Source: Aquatica leii (lineage: Eukaryota > Arthropoda > Insecta > Coleoptera > Lampyridae). From it: a stretch of DNA of 64,000 nucleotides. Made by a program: the position numbers and the translations under genes. Where the stretch lies: positions 181,397,027 to 181,461,026 of the forward strand of contig CM069432.1 of NCBI GenBank assembly GCA_035610365.1, given 5' to 3'. This document shows, in pieces, positions 1-10,260 of this stretch; position 1 is the stretch's first letter, and every line of letters begins with the position of its first letter. A model generated the notes under the pieces. That model saw nothing but the letters and a program-made list of their open reading frames with translations, was not told the origin of the DNA and did no database searches.

Positions 1-540
1 AAAAAAATTTAAAAATATTTACCTGATTGAAGGTGTAGAACAAGAACTGCAGTGTGTTTAAAATTTCCTTTTGTTGTTATACATTATCTACGAAGATGCT
101 TCTCACAAATCTTCTTTTTGTTTTAAATCTTCCAAGTCCATTGTGGCAATGTTTATATTTCCACAGTTTTTCTAACATTCTTTAGCACGCACTTTATCAC
201 TAATATAAAACTTAAGAAAACTAGTACCTTTGTTTTCGGTATTATTATTTTAACAATTAATATAAACACAACCGTGATCTGTAACTTTTCCCATTTTAAA
301 AATAAATCAATAATATATTTACACTTAAACTAAACAAAAGTTCAAACAAACATTACTACTACCAGAATTTCAAAAATCGTATCGCAATGTTAACCCAAGA
401 AAAACTTTCAATTCAATTCCGAAGTTTACAAGTCGACAGACACGCAAGAACTGAAAAATCTCGATCCAATACGAACGTAGCGACCTCTATATCTCGATCC
501 AAGCAGTCGATACGATATCGCCCCTTAAGTTGCATTTCTT
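1..540. other. AT-rich non-coding left edge
   Basis: No convincing coding region, RNA gene or repeat boundary is visible here. The open frame around 387-653 is low in complexity, and its second half reads through repeat sequence shared with the inverted copy at 4780-4870. It is not taken as a gene. Confidence 0.5.
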
Positions 541-686
541 CTTACATTTATTATTCAATGTTTACAGGTTGTAATCGATTCTTAAATACGGTAAGCATGT
601 TACGAAAGAACAATTATCATTATAAATATTTTATTATGCAAAAAAATTTTTAAGGATCTAGATTTCAACTAAGTGTTCATACTACA

Positions 687-1340
687 TACACTGAAAACTC
701 TACTAAGTCCTTTTGTACTGTCTCGCAAAATACCACGCACTCACCTGCTGTCATATGGGTTCACTTTCAGCCAATTTTTAAATCTTTACCACCTGACACA
801 ACTTACATTACTTTCGTGAGCGATAGACCTGTAACTCAGTACCGAAATAAAACAATGTTTTATATCCTGACATCAAGGCACCATCTAGAAATGCCAAGTG
901 TGGAACAGTTTTCGTGGAACTTTCTAGAGAGTGGTCACGGTAAAGGCGCATCTGATGGGGTTGGGGCAACTTGCAAAAAAACGGCTGATGCTGTCGTTGC
1001 TGCAGGAGGTGACATTGATAGTTTGGAGGCATTTGTAGACACCATACAACATACATAAACTAACCAGCGATATTCGAAAAGACGCTTGGAATTTCAAAAG
1101 CTTAGTGGAACTCTCAAAGTCCATCAGGTAAAGGGTAAAATAACAAAATGTCATCTGGGATTATTACAAGGCGCTGTAAAACTCATAATGAAAAGTTTAA
1201 ACTGCTCTTGTAAAAATGAATGCCATCATTTTAATTTAAAGTGTAATTCAGTACGAAGTAACAAAAAAACTTACTTTTGAGGATATTTACACAGATTCGG
1301 AATGTGAAGGCGAATCTAGACGAAATCTGAACCTACCTAA
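687..1340 (+). pseudogene. Transposase-like protein fragment, GHGKG family (copy A)
   Basis: The reading at 780-1058 contains VTQYRNKTMFYIL, then WNFLESGHGKGASDGVGA followed by TCKKTADAVVAAGGDI. This block is characteristic of a large family of uncharacterised, transposon-associated insect and fish proteins. After a stop at 1056 the homology resumes in another frame (HQVKGKITKCHLGLL, then CSCKNECHHF at about 1200-1235), so the gene is broken. The conserved Gly, His and Asp residues suggest the catalytic half of a transposase-like enzyme, but I cannot name the superfamily with certainty. The coding homology stops at about 1340, where foreign sequence begins, and resumes at 2595-2712 (EKDISQDMTCDKFNNTEF). 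No intact start or full frame exists, so this copy is very unlikely to make a working protein. Confidence 0.6.
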
Positions 1341-2594
1341 TAGCAAAGAGCATATAATGTAAAGAGAAGCAACCGTATTATAATTTGTGTTCACTTCTAA
1401 GTTAGTAGCCCGCTTTTAGTCGCCACTGGTACCCATTTCGTGGGCTCCTAACAAAACTACTTTCAGAGACTACTTTACTTCTAAATTTACTAATTCGGAT
1501 AGATATCTTTTATATTTTAGTATACAGCGTTGTCAAGTGTCATTAATTTATCCCTAGTAATAAATAAACAGTGCACACTTAAAACATCTTAAGATAATTT
1601 TCCATATTATGAATTGAAGTATGTTTTTATTTATGTTTGGATCAGGTTCTCATGGTTTGTTTTATATATTGTGTTATCAGCATATGTGCATTTATTAAAA
1701 TCTAAAACTACTCTGTTGGAATATGCACATGCGTTACGACTTAGTACCAGATAATTTAAAAGTAGTTTTGTCGTTTTTAGATTATTTACTAAATTTATTC
1801 TTAAAATGAAAAAAACATTTATGAAATTATAATTTGGCGTTAATATTTTTATTTGGTGGTATTTAAAAATTCAGATTAATACTAACAATATACGTGACCG
1901 GGGATATATTTACTTCTAGAAATTTGTGTCCTTGTCAAAACGTAACGTATCAAATATTTATTATAATTATGTGTTTCAGAGCAAAGAAATGATGAGCTAT
2001 TGCGCTGACCTAACTTAACAAAACTTTACGTAGTTAACATGAGGCATGTCCATTGTAAGCTGTAAGAGAATTTTGCAAATTCAGCTTTCTTAGAGTCAGG
2101 TTCGACAATCTGCTTTATCGTTACAATTTTGCAGTTGCTAATTGAATCGCGTGATATGTCCTTATACGTCATAATATTTTAATTCTCAATTGAAAAAAGC
2201 AGGTATTACAAATAGTAGAGGACCAGCGTAATGTTTAGTATTTTGTAATCGATGCGTTCCTAAGTTTATTTATAAAAAAAAATATTTACAGCTGCTGAAA
2301 AAACAAAAACAATTTATAATTATAAAACATCTTTACGGTTTGATAATTTACGATAACAGTAACTGTATTATATTAGAATTTTCCAATCTGGATAATTCCA
2401 AATTTCCGGCAAAGGACAAGACTTACGTAAATTTAATAAGGAAAACTATTAAAACGCAAATATAAGAACACACTTTTCAATGAAATCATTTTACAAAAAC
2501 TGAACTAAGAATGAATGAAAATGGATATGCAACACACCTTACAGTATAAATTCGAAAGTATATGAGGTTGTTTTTCTTTACATTACATACTCTT
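1341..2594. other. Inserted AT-rich sequence inside copy A
   Basis: This block splits the coding homology of copy A and has no counterpart in copy B, so it looks like an insertion. I see no coding region in it. A CGCCACTG string near 1418-1428 resembles the inner end of hAT-type terminal repeats seen elsewhere in the window, but no matching partner was found. Confidence 0.4.
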
Positions 2595-2880
2595 TGGTAT
2601 TAGTGAATCTATTTTAGAGAAAGACATTTCACAAGATATGACGTGTGATAAATTTAACAATACTGAATTTGAGAATATTGCTGAACCTAATTAAGTTCAC
2701 CCATATAAAAACTTTGTTTAGCTAAGAAGTTGATTTTGATAAGTTTATATGCACAAACGTTTTTATAACTTTTATTTTGTTAGATTTCTGTTTTTTTATT
2801 TAATGCTATCAATATGTCCTGTTAATGACACATTAAAATAAAAGTTTACTCAGGACATTACATAAAATCTGTTTTTCTAT

Positions 2881-4945
2881 ACATGGGTCATTCTCTGCTA
2901 ATTGGAAACTTATCCTTATTAAACTGTCCCAAGTATATTTTTCTTGAAAATTAAGAAACGATGTGTATATAATGAAAATGAGTAATAAGTATAATATGCA
3001 TCTTCAAAAAGCTCACACATTTTTCAATGATTTTACGAGTTATGGGCGATTTTGTGAAAATTCATGACAGGGGACTGTTTTTACATCCAGGGGAATGTTA
3101 TTATGTATAGAAAAACAGATTTTATGTAATGTCATGAATAAACTTTTATTTTAATCTGTCATTAACAGGACATATTGATAGCATTAAATAAAAAAAAAAA
3201 CAGAAATGTAACAAAATAAGTTATAAAAATAAATGTAATGTTAGAGCACGTTTGTGCATATAATCTTATCAAAATCAACTTTTTAGCTAAATAAAACGAC
3301 AACTTAATTTATAATTATCATTGGCATTATAGCTTACAGCGAAATCAGTCTTAACAGTCTTAACCTTTTTTTCAAAAACAGGTACAGATGATTTAAAAAA
3401 ATTAAAAATTCTTTTTCCTTTTAAAACTAAATTTGGGTTAGGAAGTTTTTCCAATATTTGTTCGAAACTTACATCCGAAACATCATCTTCATCAACTTTA
3501 AACGTGTGACCAGTATTATCACAAATCTTCATAAACGTTACAGTTAGTTCACCTTCCTCTTTGTCTATCTGATTAACTATTGCAACATAACGATATTCTT
3601 TGTTTCCGACAGGAAACTGAACTAAAACGTGATTACCAATTTTATATGGGTGAACTGAATTAGGTCCAACAATATTTTTATATTCAGTGTTGTTCAACTT
3701 ATCACACGTTACAACCTGTGAAATGTCTTCCTCTATAATAGATTCACTAATAAGTAGGTTTTGATTTAGTCTAGATTCGCCTTCACATTCCGAATCTGTG
3801 TAAACATCCTCCCAATTAAGTTTTCTGGTTGCTTTGTACTGCATTACACCTAAATTAAAATGATGGCATTCATTTTTACAAGAGCAGCTTACAGTTTTCA
3901 TTATGAGTTGGACAGCGCCTTGTGATAATCCCAAATGACATTTTGTTATTTGCCTTTTACCTGACGGACTTTGAGAGTTCCACTGAAGCTTTTTAAATTG
4001 CGTGTGTCTTTTTGAATATCGCTGGTTAGTTTATTCCTTCCTCGTCAATCGTAAAGATAGTGATTCCAGTACATCTCTGTTGTATGGTGTCTACAAATGC
4101 TTCCAAACTATCAATGTCACCTCCTGCAGCAACGACTGCATTCCTTCCAGGTTTCTTTTGCAACTTTGTGCTCACGACGGTTCATGTTCTTAACTAATTT
4201 TCTTGTGCCCTTTTCTTTCTTCAGTTGGTACTTTTGACGTTCCTTCTCTTTCATTTTTTCTCTTTTACCTATAAGAAAGACTATACATGATTCTCAAAAG
4301 TTATAGCAAAATAAATAATTGTAAACAATCACAACCAAAAAATAAAACAGTCCCCTGTAGGATAGAACAGTCCTCTGTGTCATTAGATGACAGGGGACTG
4401 TGCCCAGGGGACTGTTATTTTTACACATAGAAGTTCTTAGCTCAAAATCATATTAATTTTTTTAAATAGTATTAGTCAGAAACAGTAACGTACTCTCTGA
4501 GTAAATGTTGTATAAAATTTTTATAATTAATGCACTTAAAACATTTAAAAAATTACTTACCAGTGGACTGTTGCAACAAGCGGCCACGACACGTGGTTTG
4601 TCTACAGACGCAGCATTGAGAGACAACAAAATAACGTTAGCGCGCTCAGCTGCATCCGAATTAACTTTAGATTGTGGCCGTTCCGTTGCACGGTAATAAG
4701 CAATCATGACACAGCTTGTATGATTTTTGCGCAGTTTTCAAATTGTAGCAGGGGACTGTTCAAACATTTTGGGGACAACATTCGGGTCCCAGTTTTTTTG
4801 CATAATAAAATATTTATAATGATAATTGTTCTTTCGTAACATGCTTACTGTATTTAAGTATTGATTACAATCTGTAGAAGAACGTACTTTCACTACTGAA
4901 AGGAAATATTTGTTGTAATACTTTTCATTCTGGGAATGGGACACA
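2881..4945 (-). mobile_element. Transposable element copy B, inverted relative to copy A
   Basis: Read on the minus strand from 4945, this copy has an N-terminal coding block, a putative splice donor (GTAAGT at about 4552-4560, minus), a very basic segment at about 4140-4260, a C-terminal transposase-like block at 3287-4140, and a non-coding tail to about 2881. The sequence between the basic N-terminal part and the C-terminal block, including the GHGKG motif seen in copy A, is missing, so copy B is a deletion derivative. The motif CAGGGGACTGT or its complement recurs several times inside it. Confidence 0.6.
3287..4707 (-). pseudogene. Transposase-like protein fragments, GHGKG family (copy B)
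   Basis: The longest open part, 3287-3934, reads from QGAVQLIMKTVSCSCKNECH through an acidic linker to NHVLVQFPVGNKEYRYVAIV and then VSFEQILEKLPNPNLVLKGK. The middle part looks like a small beta-barrel (Tudor- or PWWP-like in general shape), and the final ILEKLPNP block is a common C-terminal signature in this transposon-associated family. Upstream, at 4000-4140, VVAAGGDIDSLEAFVDTIQQ matches copy A but is separated by stops. At 4140-4260 a lysine- and arginine-rich stretch (MKEKERQKYQLKKEKGTRK) and at 4553-4707 a short N-terminal-like exon (YYRATERPQSKVNSDAAERA) remain. This is a broken, internally deleted gene. Its enzyme class is not certain. Confidence 0.55.
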
Positions 4946-5108
4946 ACAGGGGACTGTCTTTTGGGACATTCAATTTTTTTTTAATTGTTTATAGAATTAT
5001 TATGTTGTTATATAGCTATGCCGGGCTTAGAATAGGTAGCAGATAATTGTTATTTATACACAGACCTCATAAATAATAGCCCTAATTAGGTAAAACTTGC
5101 CTAGGACA

Positions 5109-5272
5109 GTGATTTTCCAATTAGTAGAGAAATGCCCACATAACATTCCCATGGATGTAAAAAGTCCGCTGTCATGAATTTTAACAAAATCGCCCATAAC
5201 CCGTAAAATAATTTAAACATTTGTGAGCTTTTTGAAGATACATATTATATTTATTCCTCATTTTCACAAGTA
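5109..5272 (+). repeat. Third copy of the element tail, plus orientation
   Basis: Sequence from ATAACATTCCCATGGATG (about 5141) through GTGAGCTTTTTGAAGATACA (about 5222) matches the complement of 2960-3110. It is preceded by TTTCCAATTAGTAGAGAAAT, which in copy B lies at the far end of the same tail unit. That order is what a junction between two tail units would give. Confidence 0.5.
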
Positions 5273-5804
5273 CAAAATGTAAGCTTAGGACTATTTGTTT
5301 ATAAGAAAAATATCAACAAAATCTCACTATGCAATTAAATCAATGATACTTTTCGAAAATAGTGGTTAACAGTATATACCTTCAATTACCATAATTACCC
5401 CATAAGTATATTGTCAACTAGTGTAGTCAGCTGACATTTATACAAAAATTATATCTCACTTGAAGATATTGATTACTCGTAGTTGATTTGTCAGATATTA
5501 TGAAAATGTATTTTTTGCAATCAGATGAATAAAACTTCAGGAACGTCTGTAATACAAAACAGTTGATTGTAAAACCCAGAGGTCACAAGAACGTGTTCTG
5601 AAAAAGACAAGATTTGCCTCATTTCAGAAAAATGACATCAATACATAAACAGAACTATTCTGTGATCAACTTGATTTCTGTATTTATATAAACAACGGCT
5701 AATATATATCATACTGACTTATTGCTTGAGATAATTAACATTAAAAATTATTTTACCAAGTAAAAAATTTTTCTAATAGTAAATTTTTTTTACAAAAAAC
5801 GGTT
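5273..5804. other. AT-rich non-coding spacer
   Basis: I see nothing recognisable between the repeat tail and the 3' end of the Tim9 gene. Confidence 0.5.
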
Positions 5805-5810
5805 TTTATT
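5805..5810 (-). promoter_or_regulatory. Poly(A) signal of the Tim9 gene
   Basis: TTTATT on the plus strand reads AATAAA on the minus strand, 71 bases past the Tim9 stop codon, a normal distance for a cleavage and polyadenylation signal. Confidence 0.5.
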
Positions 5811-5880
5811 ATGTATATTGCAATACAAACCTAAATACGTAATGTACAGTCCTAAATATTTACTAACAAAAACAACTTTT

Positions 5881-6291
5881 TCAGGATGGCCTATCACCAC
5901 TTAATTTCTGTGCTGCGGCTAAAGCATTTTCATTAGCTATCATTTGAAATTCTTGAAACCTTTGAGAAATCCTTTGATTAGCTTTTAAAAATTTTTCTAA
6001 ACAGTTTAATGCGCATTTATCCTAAAAGACAAATCAATTTAGAAACTGTTTACTTTATTACATACACAAACCTCTTGTGGCTTAACTGTCCTACTTGTAA
6101 AATCACTTACACAATCCTTAAAACACAATTCGGTTAACTTGTTGTACGATATAAGAAAGTCTTTAAACTAAAATGCGTTTACAAAAAAATTACTAAATAA
6201 AGTTATTACAGAAACTACAATGACTTACAGTTTTAATTTGTTCGTTATCTAAATTGTCTATACCTGTACCGGGAGGTAATGGAACACTCAT
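5881..6291 (-). CDS. Tim9: Tim9, mitochondrial intermembrane-space import chaperone
   Basis: Three exons on the minus strand join in frame: 6291-6229, 6167-6072 and 6021-5881. They encode 99 residues from ATG at 6291 to TGA at 5883-5881. The introns are only 61 and 50 bp and have GT donors (GTAAGT; GTTTGT) and TTTTAG acceptors. The protein has the twin CX3C signature of small Tim proteins: CFKDC at about residues 36-40 and CALNC at about 56-60. It also has the Tim9-specific blocks [16 protein letters not shown] and [20 protein letters not shown]. By family knowledge Tim9 assembles with Tim10 into a hexamer that escorts hydrophobic carrier precursors across the intermembrane space to the TIM22 complex. 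Its cysteines are oxidised by Mia40/Erv1, so no cleavable presequence is expected, and none is seen. The length is close to other animal Tim9 proteins. The gene lies head to head with the 447-residue frame starting at 6610. Confidence 0.95.
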
Positions 6292-6609
6292 TTTTAATTC
6301 AGTCTTTAAATTTAACGTGAACCAAATATTTGAGGTTAAGAATGTAGCCGGTAAAGAAGATTTTATTAGAATACTTTTCTATAGTATCGTTTAAAGTCGC
6401 TAGTTGTTGTGCAAAATTTTTTGTGTCAAAAACTAATTATTTTACAAACTATTAATATAGATAAAATCAATTCAAATAATTTTGAATTTAATGCCTTATT
6501 AGACTAATATTTAAAAAAGTGAAAGATGTGCTGCTTAAATGACATTTTCTCCTACTTGTTAGCAGCAAACGTTTGTTTCATAAACGTAACCTAATGTTTG
6601 TATACAAAC
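6292..6609. promoter_or_regulatory. Probable shared promoter region of Tim9 and the 447-residue gene
   Basis: The two start codons are 318 bp apart and point away from each other, so transcription of both must start in this short AT-rich stretch. No clear TATA box, initiator or downstream element stands out. The call rests on spacing only. Confidence 0.5.
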
Positions 6610-7953
6610 ATGGATGATAAGAATAATAAGAAAACCAGTTCAACTCCGAGTTTTACTGCTAGTGCGTCTAATAGGAATAAAAATGTAAATAAGATGCACG
6701 TTAAGGTTATTAAACATTATCAACCTATGATGCAAACACGTCCAGATAGCGCAGTTGCGGAACTTCCGGACTTCGGAATCTCCGATGACGATTATAATAC
6801 AAAAAATTCGCACGGAATCAACTCTACAGATATGCGCACAACTGGACTTAAATGCACAATACGCGCAATAACTAAACCAAACTCAAATATTCAACACGAT
6901 TCTGCAGTTAATTTATTAACAAACACCAAAGAGTCAAAAACAAAGCAAACTAAACGAATATCGTTGCAATGCAATTACAAACAAACTGGTAAAAAAGTTG
7001 CAATTTGTAGCAAAGTTACAAAAAATCTAAAGAATTCAGCGACCACTCCAAAACCAAATAAAAACGTCAAAACCGATTCACAGTCGTATGTAAACGAGCT
7101 CAAAGACGAAATAAATGAATTTAAAAGTTCTCAAACTTCTCTAACAAAGGCTGCAGATAATTTGAAGGCTGAAATTAAAGAATTTCGCGATTCTTTAACC
7201 AACATTCATATGTCTTCAGCGAAAATCTCCGATTTAAAGGACTCTAACTACGATACAAAAGCAATTCAAACAAGCTATAACGATTTGATGAGAGCCTATG
7301 GACATTTACTTGACGAAAACAAAGAAAAATTACAATCTTCTGAAATCGACGAAATTAGTTGGTCATACAATAACTTACCTTTTCCATCTTTAATAGTACC
7401 TAGTACTTCTATTTGCAATAAAGATAGTATTTTCAACAGTATTCCTAACTGGATGTTTGACAAAAAAGATAAAAATCTAAATTTCAATAAAAGCATAGTT
7501 TTGAAAGATATTTCTATCATAAGTGCTGGCAAAGAATCTTTACCAGAATCTTTGTCATATTCTAATGAAGATTTTCTGTTTGCTAATGATTCAATTAGAA
7601 CTATAGACAATATTCGTGAATCAAATTTACCACAAGACATAAATTCATCTAAACTAAGTTACAGTAAAATTTTACAACCCAAATATGTTAAATTCGACTG
7701 TTCTAAGGTACAGATTAACGAGGATGATTTCAATAAAGGAAAACTTGAAAACGATTCGCCAAATAGCTATCGTAGTGAACGTAAAGTGAACAAACATATA
7801 ATTGACTCTAGAACTGGCGAGAACGAAAAAGAAGCAAACCACGAAAGTGATCATTCAGGTAAGGCTTTCATTTCTAAGATTTATAAAAAACTTTTATCTA
7901 TAGTGAAATCAAGAATTAATTTCATCGTCATTAGAAATTTAGGTTTTTGCTAA
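6610..7953 (+). CDS. Uncharacterised protein, 447 residues, with coiled-coil-like segment
   Basis: I do not recognise this protein. The ATG at 6610 sits in a favourable context (ACAAACATGG). The frame stays open to TAA at 7951-7953 without introns, which is exceptional in this stop-rich window and argues for selection. The first 150 residues are rich in Lys, Asn, Thr and Ser and look disordered. Residues of about 157-205 (YVNELKDEINEFKSSQTSLT, then LKAEIKEFRDSL) have heptad spacing typical of a coiled coil. Later parts are Ser/Asn/Asp-rich with a few conserved-looking blocks (IDEISWSYNNLPFPSLIVP). There is no signal peptide or membrane segment. At 7857-7860 the sequence CAG/GTAAGG is a near-perfect splice donor, so the last 31 codons may be intron and further exons may exist downstream. 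A cytoskeletal or centrosomal role would be a guess. An AATAAA follows at 8039. Confidence 0.7.
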   Translation: MDDKNNKKTSSTPSFTASASNRNKNVNKMHVKVIKHYQPMMQTRPDSAVAELPDFGISDDDYNTKNSHGINSTDMRTTGLKCTIRAITKPNSNIQHDSAVNLLTNTKESKTKQTKRISLQCNYKQTGKKVAICSKVTKNLKNSATTPKPNKNVKTDSQSYVNELKDEINEFKSSQTSLTKAADNLKAEIKEFRDSLTNIHMSSAKISDLKDSNYDTKAIQTSYNDLMRAYGHLLDENKEKLQSSEIDEISWSYNNLPFPSLIVPSTSICNKDSIFNSIPNWMFDKKDKNLNFNKSIVLKDISIISAGKESLPESLSYSNEDFLFANDSIRTIDNIRESNLPQDINSSKLSYSKILQPKYVKFDCSKVQINEDDFNKGKLENDSPNSYRSERKVNKHIIDSRTGENEKEANHESDHSGKAFISKIYKKLLSIVKSRINFIVIRNLGFC

Positions 7954-8038
7954 TTAACGATTACAATAACGTAAACAAATTCAAACTAAAAAGATTCACA
8001 TTATCATTAATTTTTACAAAATCGAACGAAATGATTTT

Positions 8039-8044
8039 AATAAA
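8039..8044 (+). promoter_or_regulatory. Candidate poly(A) signal of the 447-residue gene
   Basis: AATAAA lies 86 bases after the stop codon at 7953. It would be the 3' end if the gene is a single exon. Confidence 0.35.
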
Positions 8045-8849
8045 CTAATTACGGAATGAAACGTTTAATAATAAAATTAAATATATTTTGACAATTAGAA
8101 AATTTTTAAGGAAAAGAAAACATGTTGCTATTTATTTTCCGTATGTTTGCGCTTAGCATTGCTTTATAATGCCAGTGCACGTAATTTACGAACTAAAATA
8201 ACCGTAAATGATACTTGGGTACAATACAAAGCTTAGTTCATTCTATAGCTTCCGCGTCAGTCACTACAGTTCAACTGACAATGGGAAAAATCACTTCATC
8301 ATTTTCCTTATTTTGCTTCTTATTTTCATCATGCATCTACTGATGTTTATTCTATAAATTAATATCAATTAACATACAACAAATGTTAGGATTTACTATT
8401 TTTACTAAATTAGGTCCCATTGTTCATAAAAAGATATTGCTATGTGTCAGTTATATTTTTCTTGGGGACGTTTTGAGAGATCTAGGAGGTGCCCGGTCCA
8501 CTCAGGCTCCCCTGTAGTTACGCCAGTGGAAACGGGATAAGAACAACCAGTGGCAGTTGGTTGATCACCGATACTGCAAGAGGGTCATTTCGATATTAAA
8601 ACTATAAAAAAACATTCTCTTCTCTATGACCCTCGGCCAAGTTTGCTAGTTTTTGAATGTATTGCCTATTTGAAATTTTAAATCAATAATAGAAATATTT
8701 CTTTGGAGGGTCATTGACCAAATGATCTAATGGAGGAACCGCCACTGAAATAAACTAATAACTATAGAGAAACAACTTTCTCGAGTGTCCATATGAAAGT
8801 TTATTAATAATAATAAAATAAGAATAATAGAAAAAAAGGGTAGGAAATA
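8045..8849. other. Non-coding stretch with repeat traces
   Basis: An inverted pair, AGAGGGTCAT at about 8580 and ATGACCCTC at about 8626, could form a stem around a 36-base loop. CCGCCACTG at 8739-8747 matches the inner end of the hAT terminal repeat CAGTGGCGGC found intact at 14,380. It is probably the remnant right end of a decayed hAT element. No gene is visible. Confidence 0.4.
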
Positions 8850-10260
8850 AAATTGATACAACGTGATAAATGCACTCGAGACTTCGTATTTATAATTCGA
8901 CAAGCAAGTAAAAATAGATCAACTAGAGCCAAGAAATGTACATATGCTTTATAAATTTGGAAGAAGCTTATGACTGAATAAGAAGAGAAGATATATGCAA
9001 AAGTTTTAGAGAAAAGCAGAGGAAACGAAAACATAGAAGTAATAAAAGACTTGTAAGAGAAGTACGAAATCTAATGATTTGGAAACAAGACAAGGCGTTA
9101 AACCGGGATTTGTGGATTTTCAACAGTACTAGATGATGCAATAAGGAAAACTAGGGGTTCTAGCAATAGTGTGTTTTCCTGAACGATAAATAATTTTATT
9201 TTAATTATCTTTTTCTTCATTTTTTTCATTATCTGTAAAGAAATTTATGCTAAAAAATAAAATCTAAAAAAAACTACTTCAAAGAAATTCAATGAAACAA
9301 ATATAAAATATTAAATGAAATGCATTAAACGTTTTACTTTTTGAGGTCAATGTTAAACCCATTAGACTATTTTTTTTTCAACCTGAATTGAAAATAATAC
9401 AAAAACTACTTTAGAAAACATGCACTAAAAAAATTGCATGTGGTTATTGTAATTATCACACGCAAATTATATAATAACTGTTAGACGCTTAGCAAAGAAA
9501 AAAGCGTGCTCTAAGATAGGACTTACACCGCTTGAGTAAAAAAAAATTATAGTTGGTTTGTAGCCATGCTTTGTTTATATGAAAATTGACGACGTGCCAC
9601 TTTTTTAAATTAAATTTTTTTTTTAATTTGTGTAGAAAATGATTTTTTTTAACTTACACAGTTTTTATAGGCTGAAAATTTTTATTTTTTGTAAAAAAAA
9701 GGCGAAAACACCGACCTGAAACTAAATGACAGATGTTTGCTAACGATAGGACTTTAATAGCTGATACGAGGAAGAACTTTTAGCACAACCTTACGTAATT
9801 AGCATGAACATGAAAATCAACATCAAAAAATTAGAAACCATGATAAAGAAAACACATCAAACAAGTACAACAAGAAAACAAATTGAACAAGATCACTTAT
9901 TGTTTAGGTGCAATAGTATAAGAAAATTAGACAAGAGTTTAGAAAAAGCGAAAAACATATTCAATATACTAAAGACAACATTTCTAGAAAAAATAAAAGT
10001 GCAAACAATGGATATTATATATAGATATTAACGGCAGAATCATTGCAAGTCAACTAGTTTGCGCAAATGTATCGAATTGCGGAGATAAATTTACGAAAGT
10101 AGTGTTTGAAGCAGGAAAAAATAAGAAAGGAGGACTAATCATAAGGTGGTTAGACAAAATTAGAGTAACATCAGAAAAACAGAAATGACCTGGAATTAAA
10201 TCTGAAATCTAACACAGTACGAAGCATAACTCTTCTCGAAGGCAAACGAAATAATAACAT
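8850..10260 (+). pseudogene. Decayed non-LTR retrotransposon reverse transcriptase
   Basis: No long frame survives, but fragments in the correct order for a non-LTR (LINE-type) reverse transcriptase can be read on the plus strand. ETRQGVKPG at about 9086-9112 corresponds to the R-Q-G motif before the active site, followed in another frame by FSTVLDDAIRKTRG (9118-9160). After a 600-bp interruption, 9804-10,030 reads MNMKINIKKLETMI, then FNILKTTFLEKIKVQTMDII, which matches the part after the FADD motif where KTE-type and TK..IY motifs occur. At about 10,100-10,180 a remnant of the usual G-(R)-P..RW-D block (KGGLIIRWLDKI) follows. The strand is A-rich, as expected for the sense strand of such elements. 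This is an old relic with no working enzyme. The clade cannot be determined. Confidence 0.55.
9175..9790. other. Unrelated AT-rich block inside the non-LTR relic
   Basis: This block separates the two reverse transcriptase fragments, where the family would have about 100 residues including the FADD catalytic motif. No such motif is readable here. Several runs of T and A occur. It may be an insertion or strongly decayed coding sequence. Confidence 0.35.

Larger units (their letters stand above)
541..2880 (+). mobile_element. Transposable element copy A, interrupted and deleted
   Basis: The segment repeats, in opposite orientation, the material at 2881-4945. Matching blocks include 580-645 (compare 4797-4860 reversed), 990-1320 (compare 3770-4130 reversed), 2595-2712 (compare 3640-3750 reversed) and 2790-2875 (compare 3105-3180 reversed). 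Relative to copy B it carries an extra 1.25 kb at 1341-2594 and lacks about 370 bp after 2712. The two copies therefore meet tail to tail near 2880. Exact ends and target duplications could not be fixed by eye. Confidence 0.6.

Noticed and set aside
387..653. 88-residue open frame
   Set aside because: Its second half is transposon sequence shared with 4780-4870, and the first half has no recognisable motif.
6598..6609. Upstream start for the orphan gene
   Set aside because: The codon at 6598 is TTG. The first ATG in frame, with good context, is at 6610.
7296..7854. Minus-strand frames inside the 447-residue gene
   Set aside because: They are antisense shadows of the longer plus-strand frame and show hydrophobic, biased composition.
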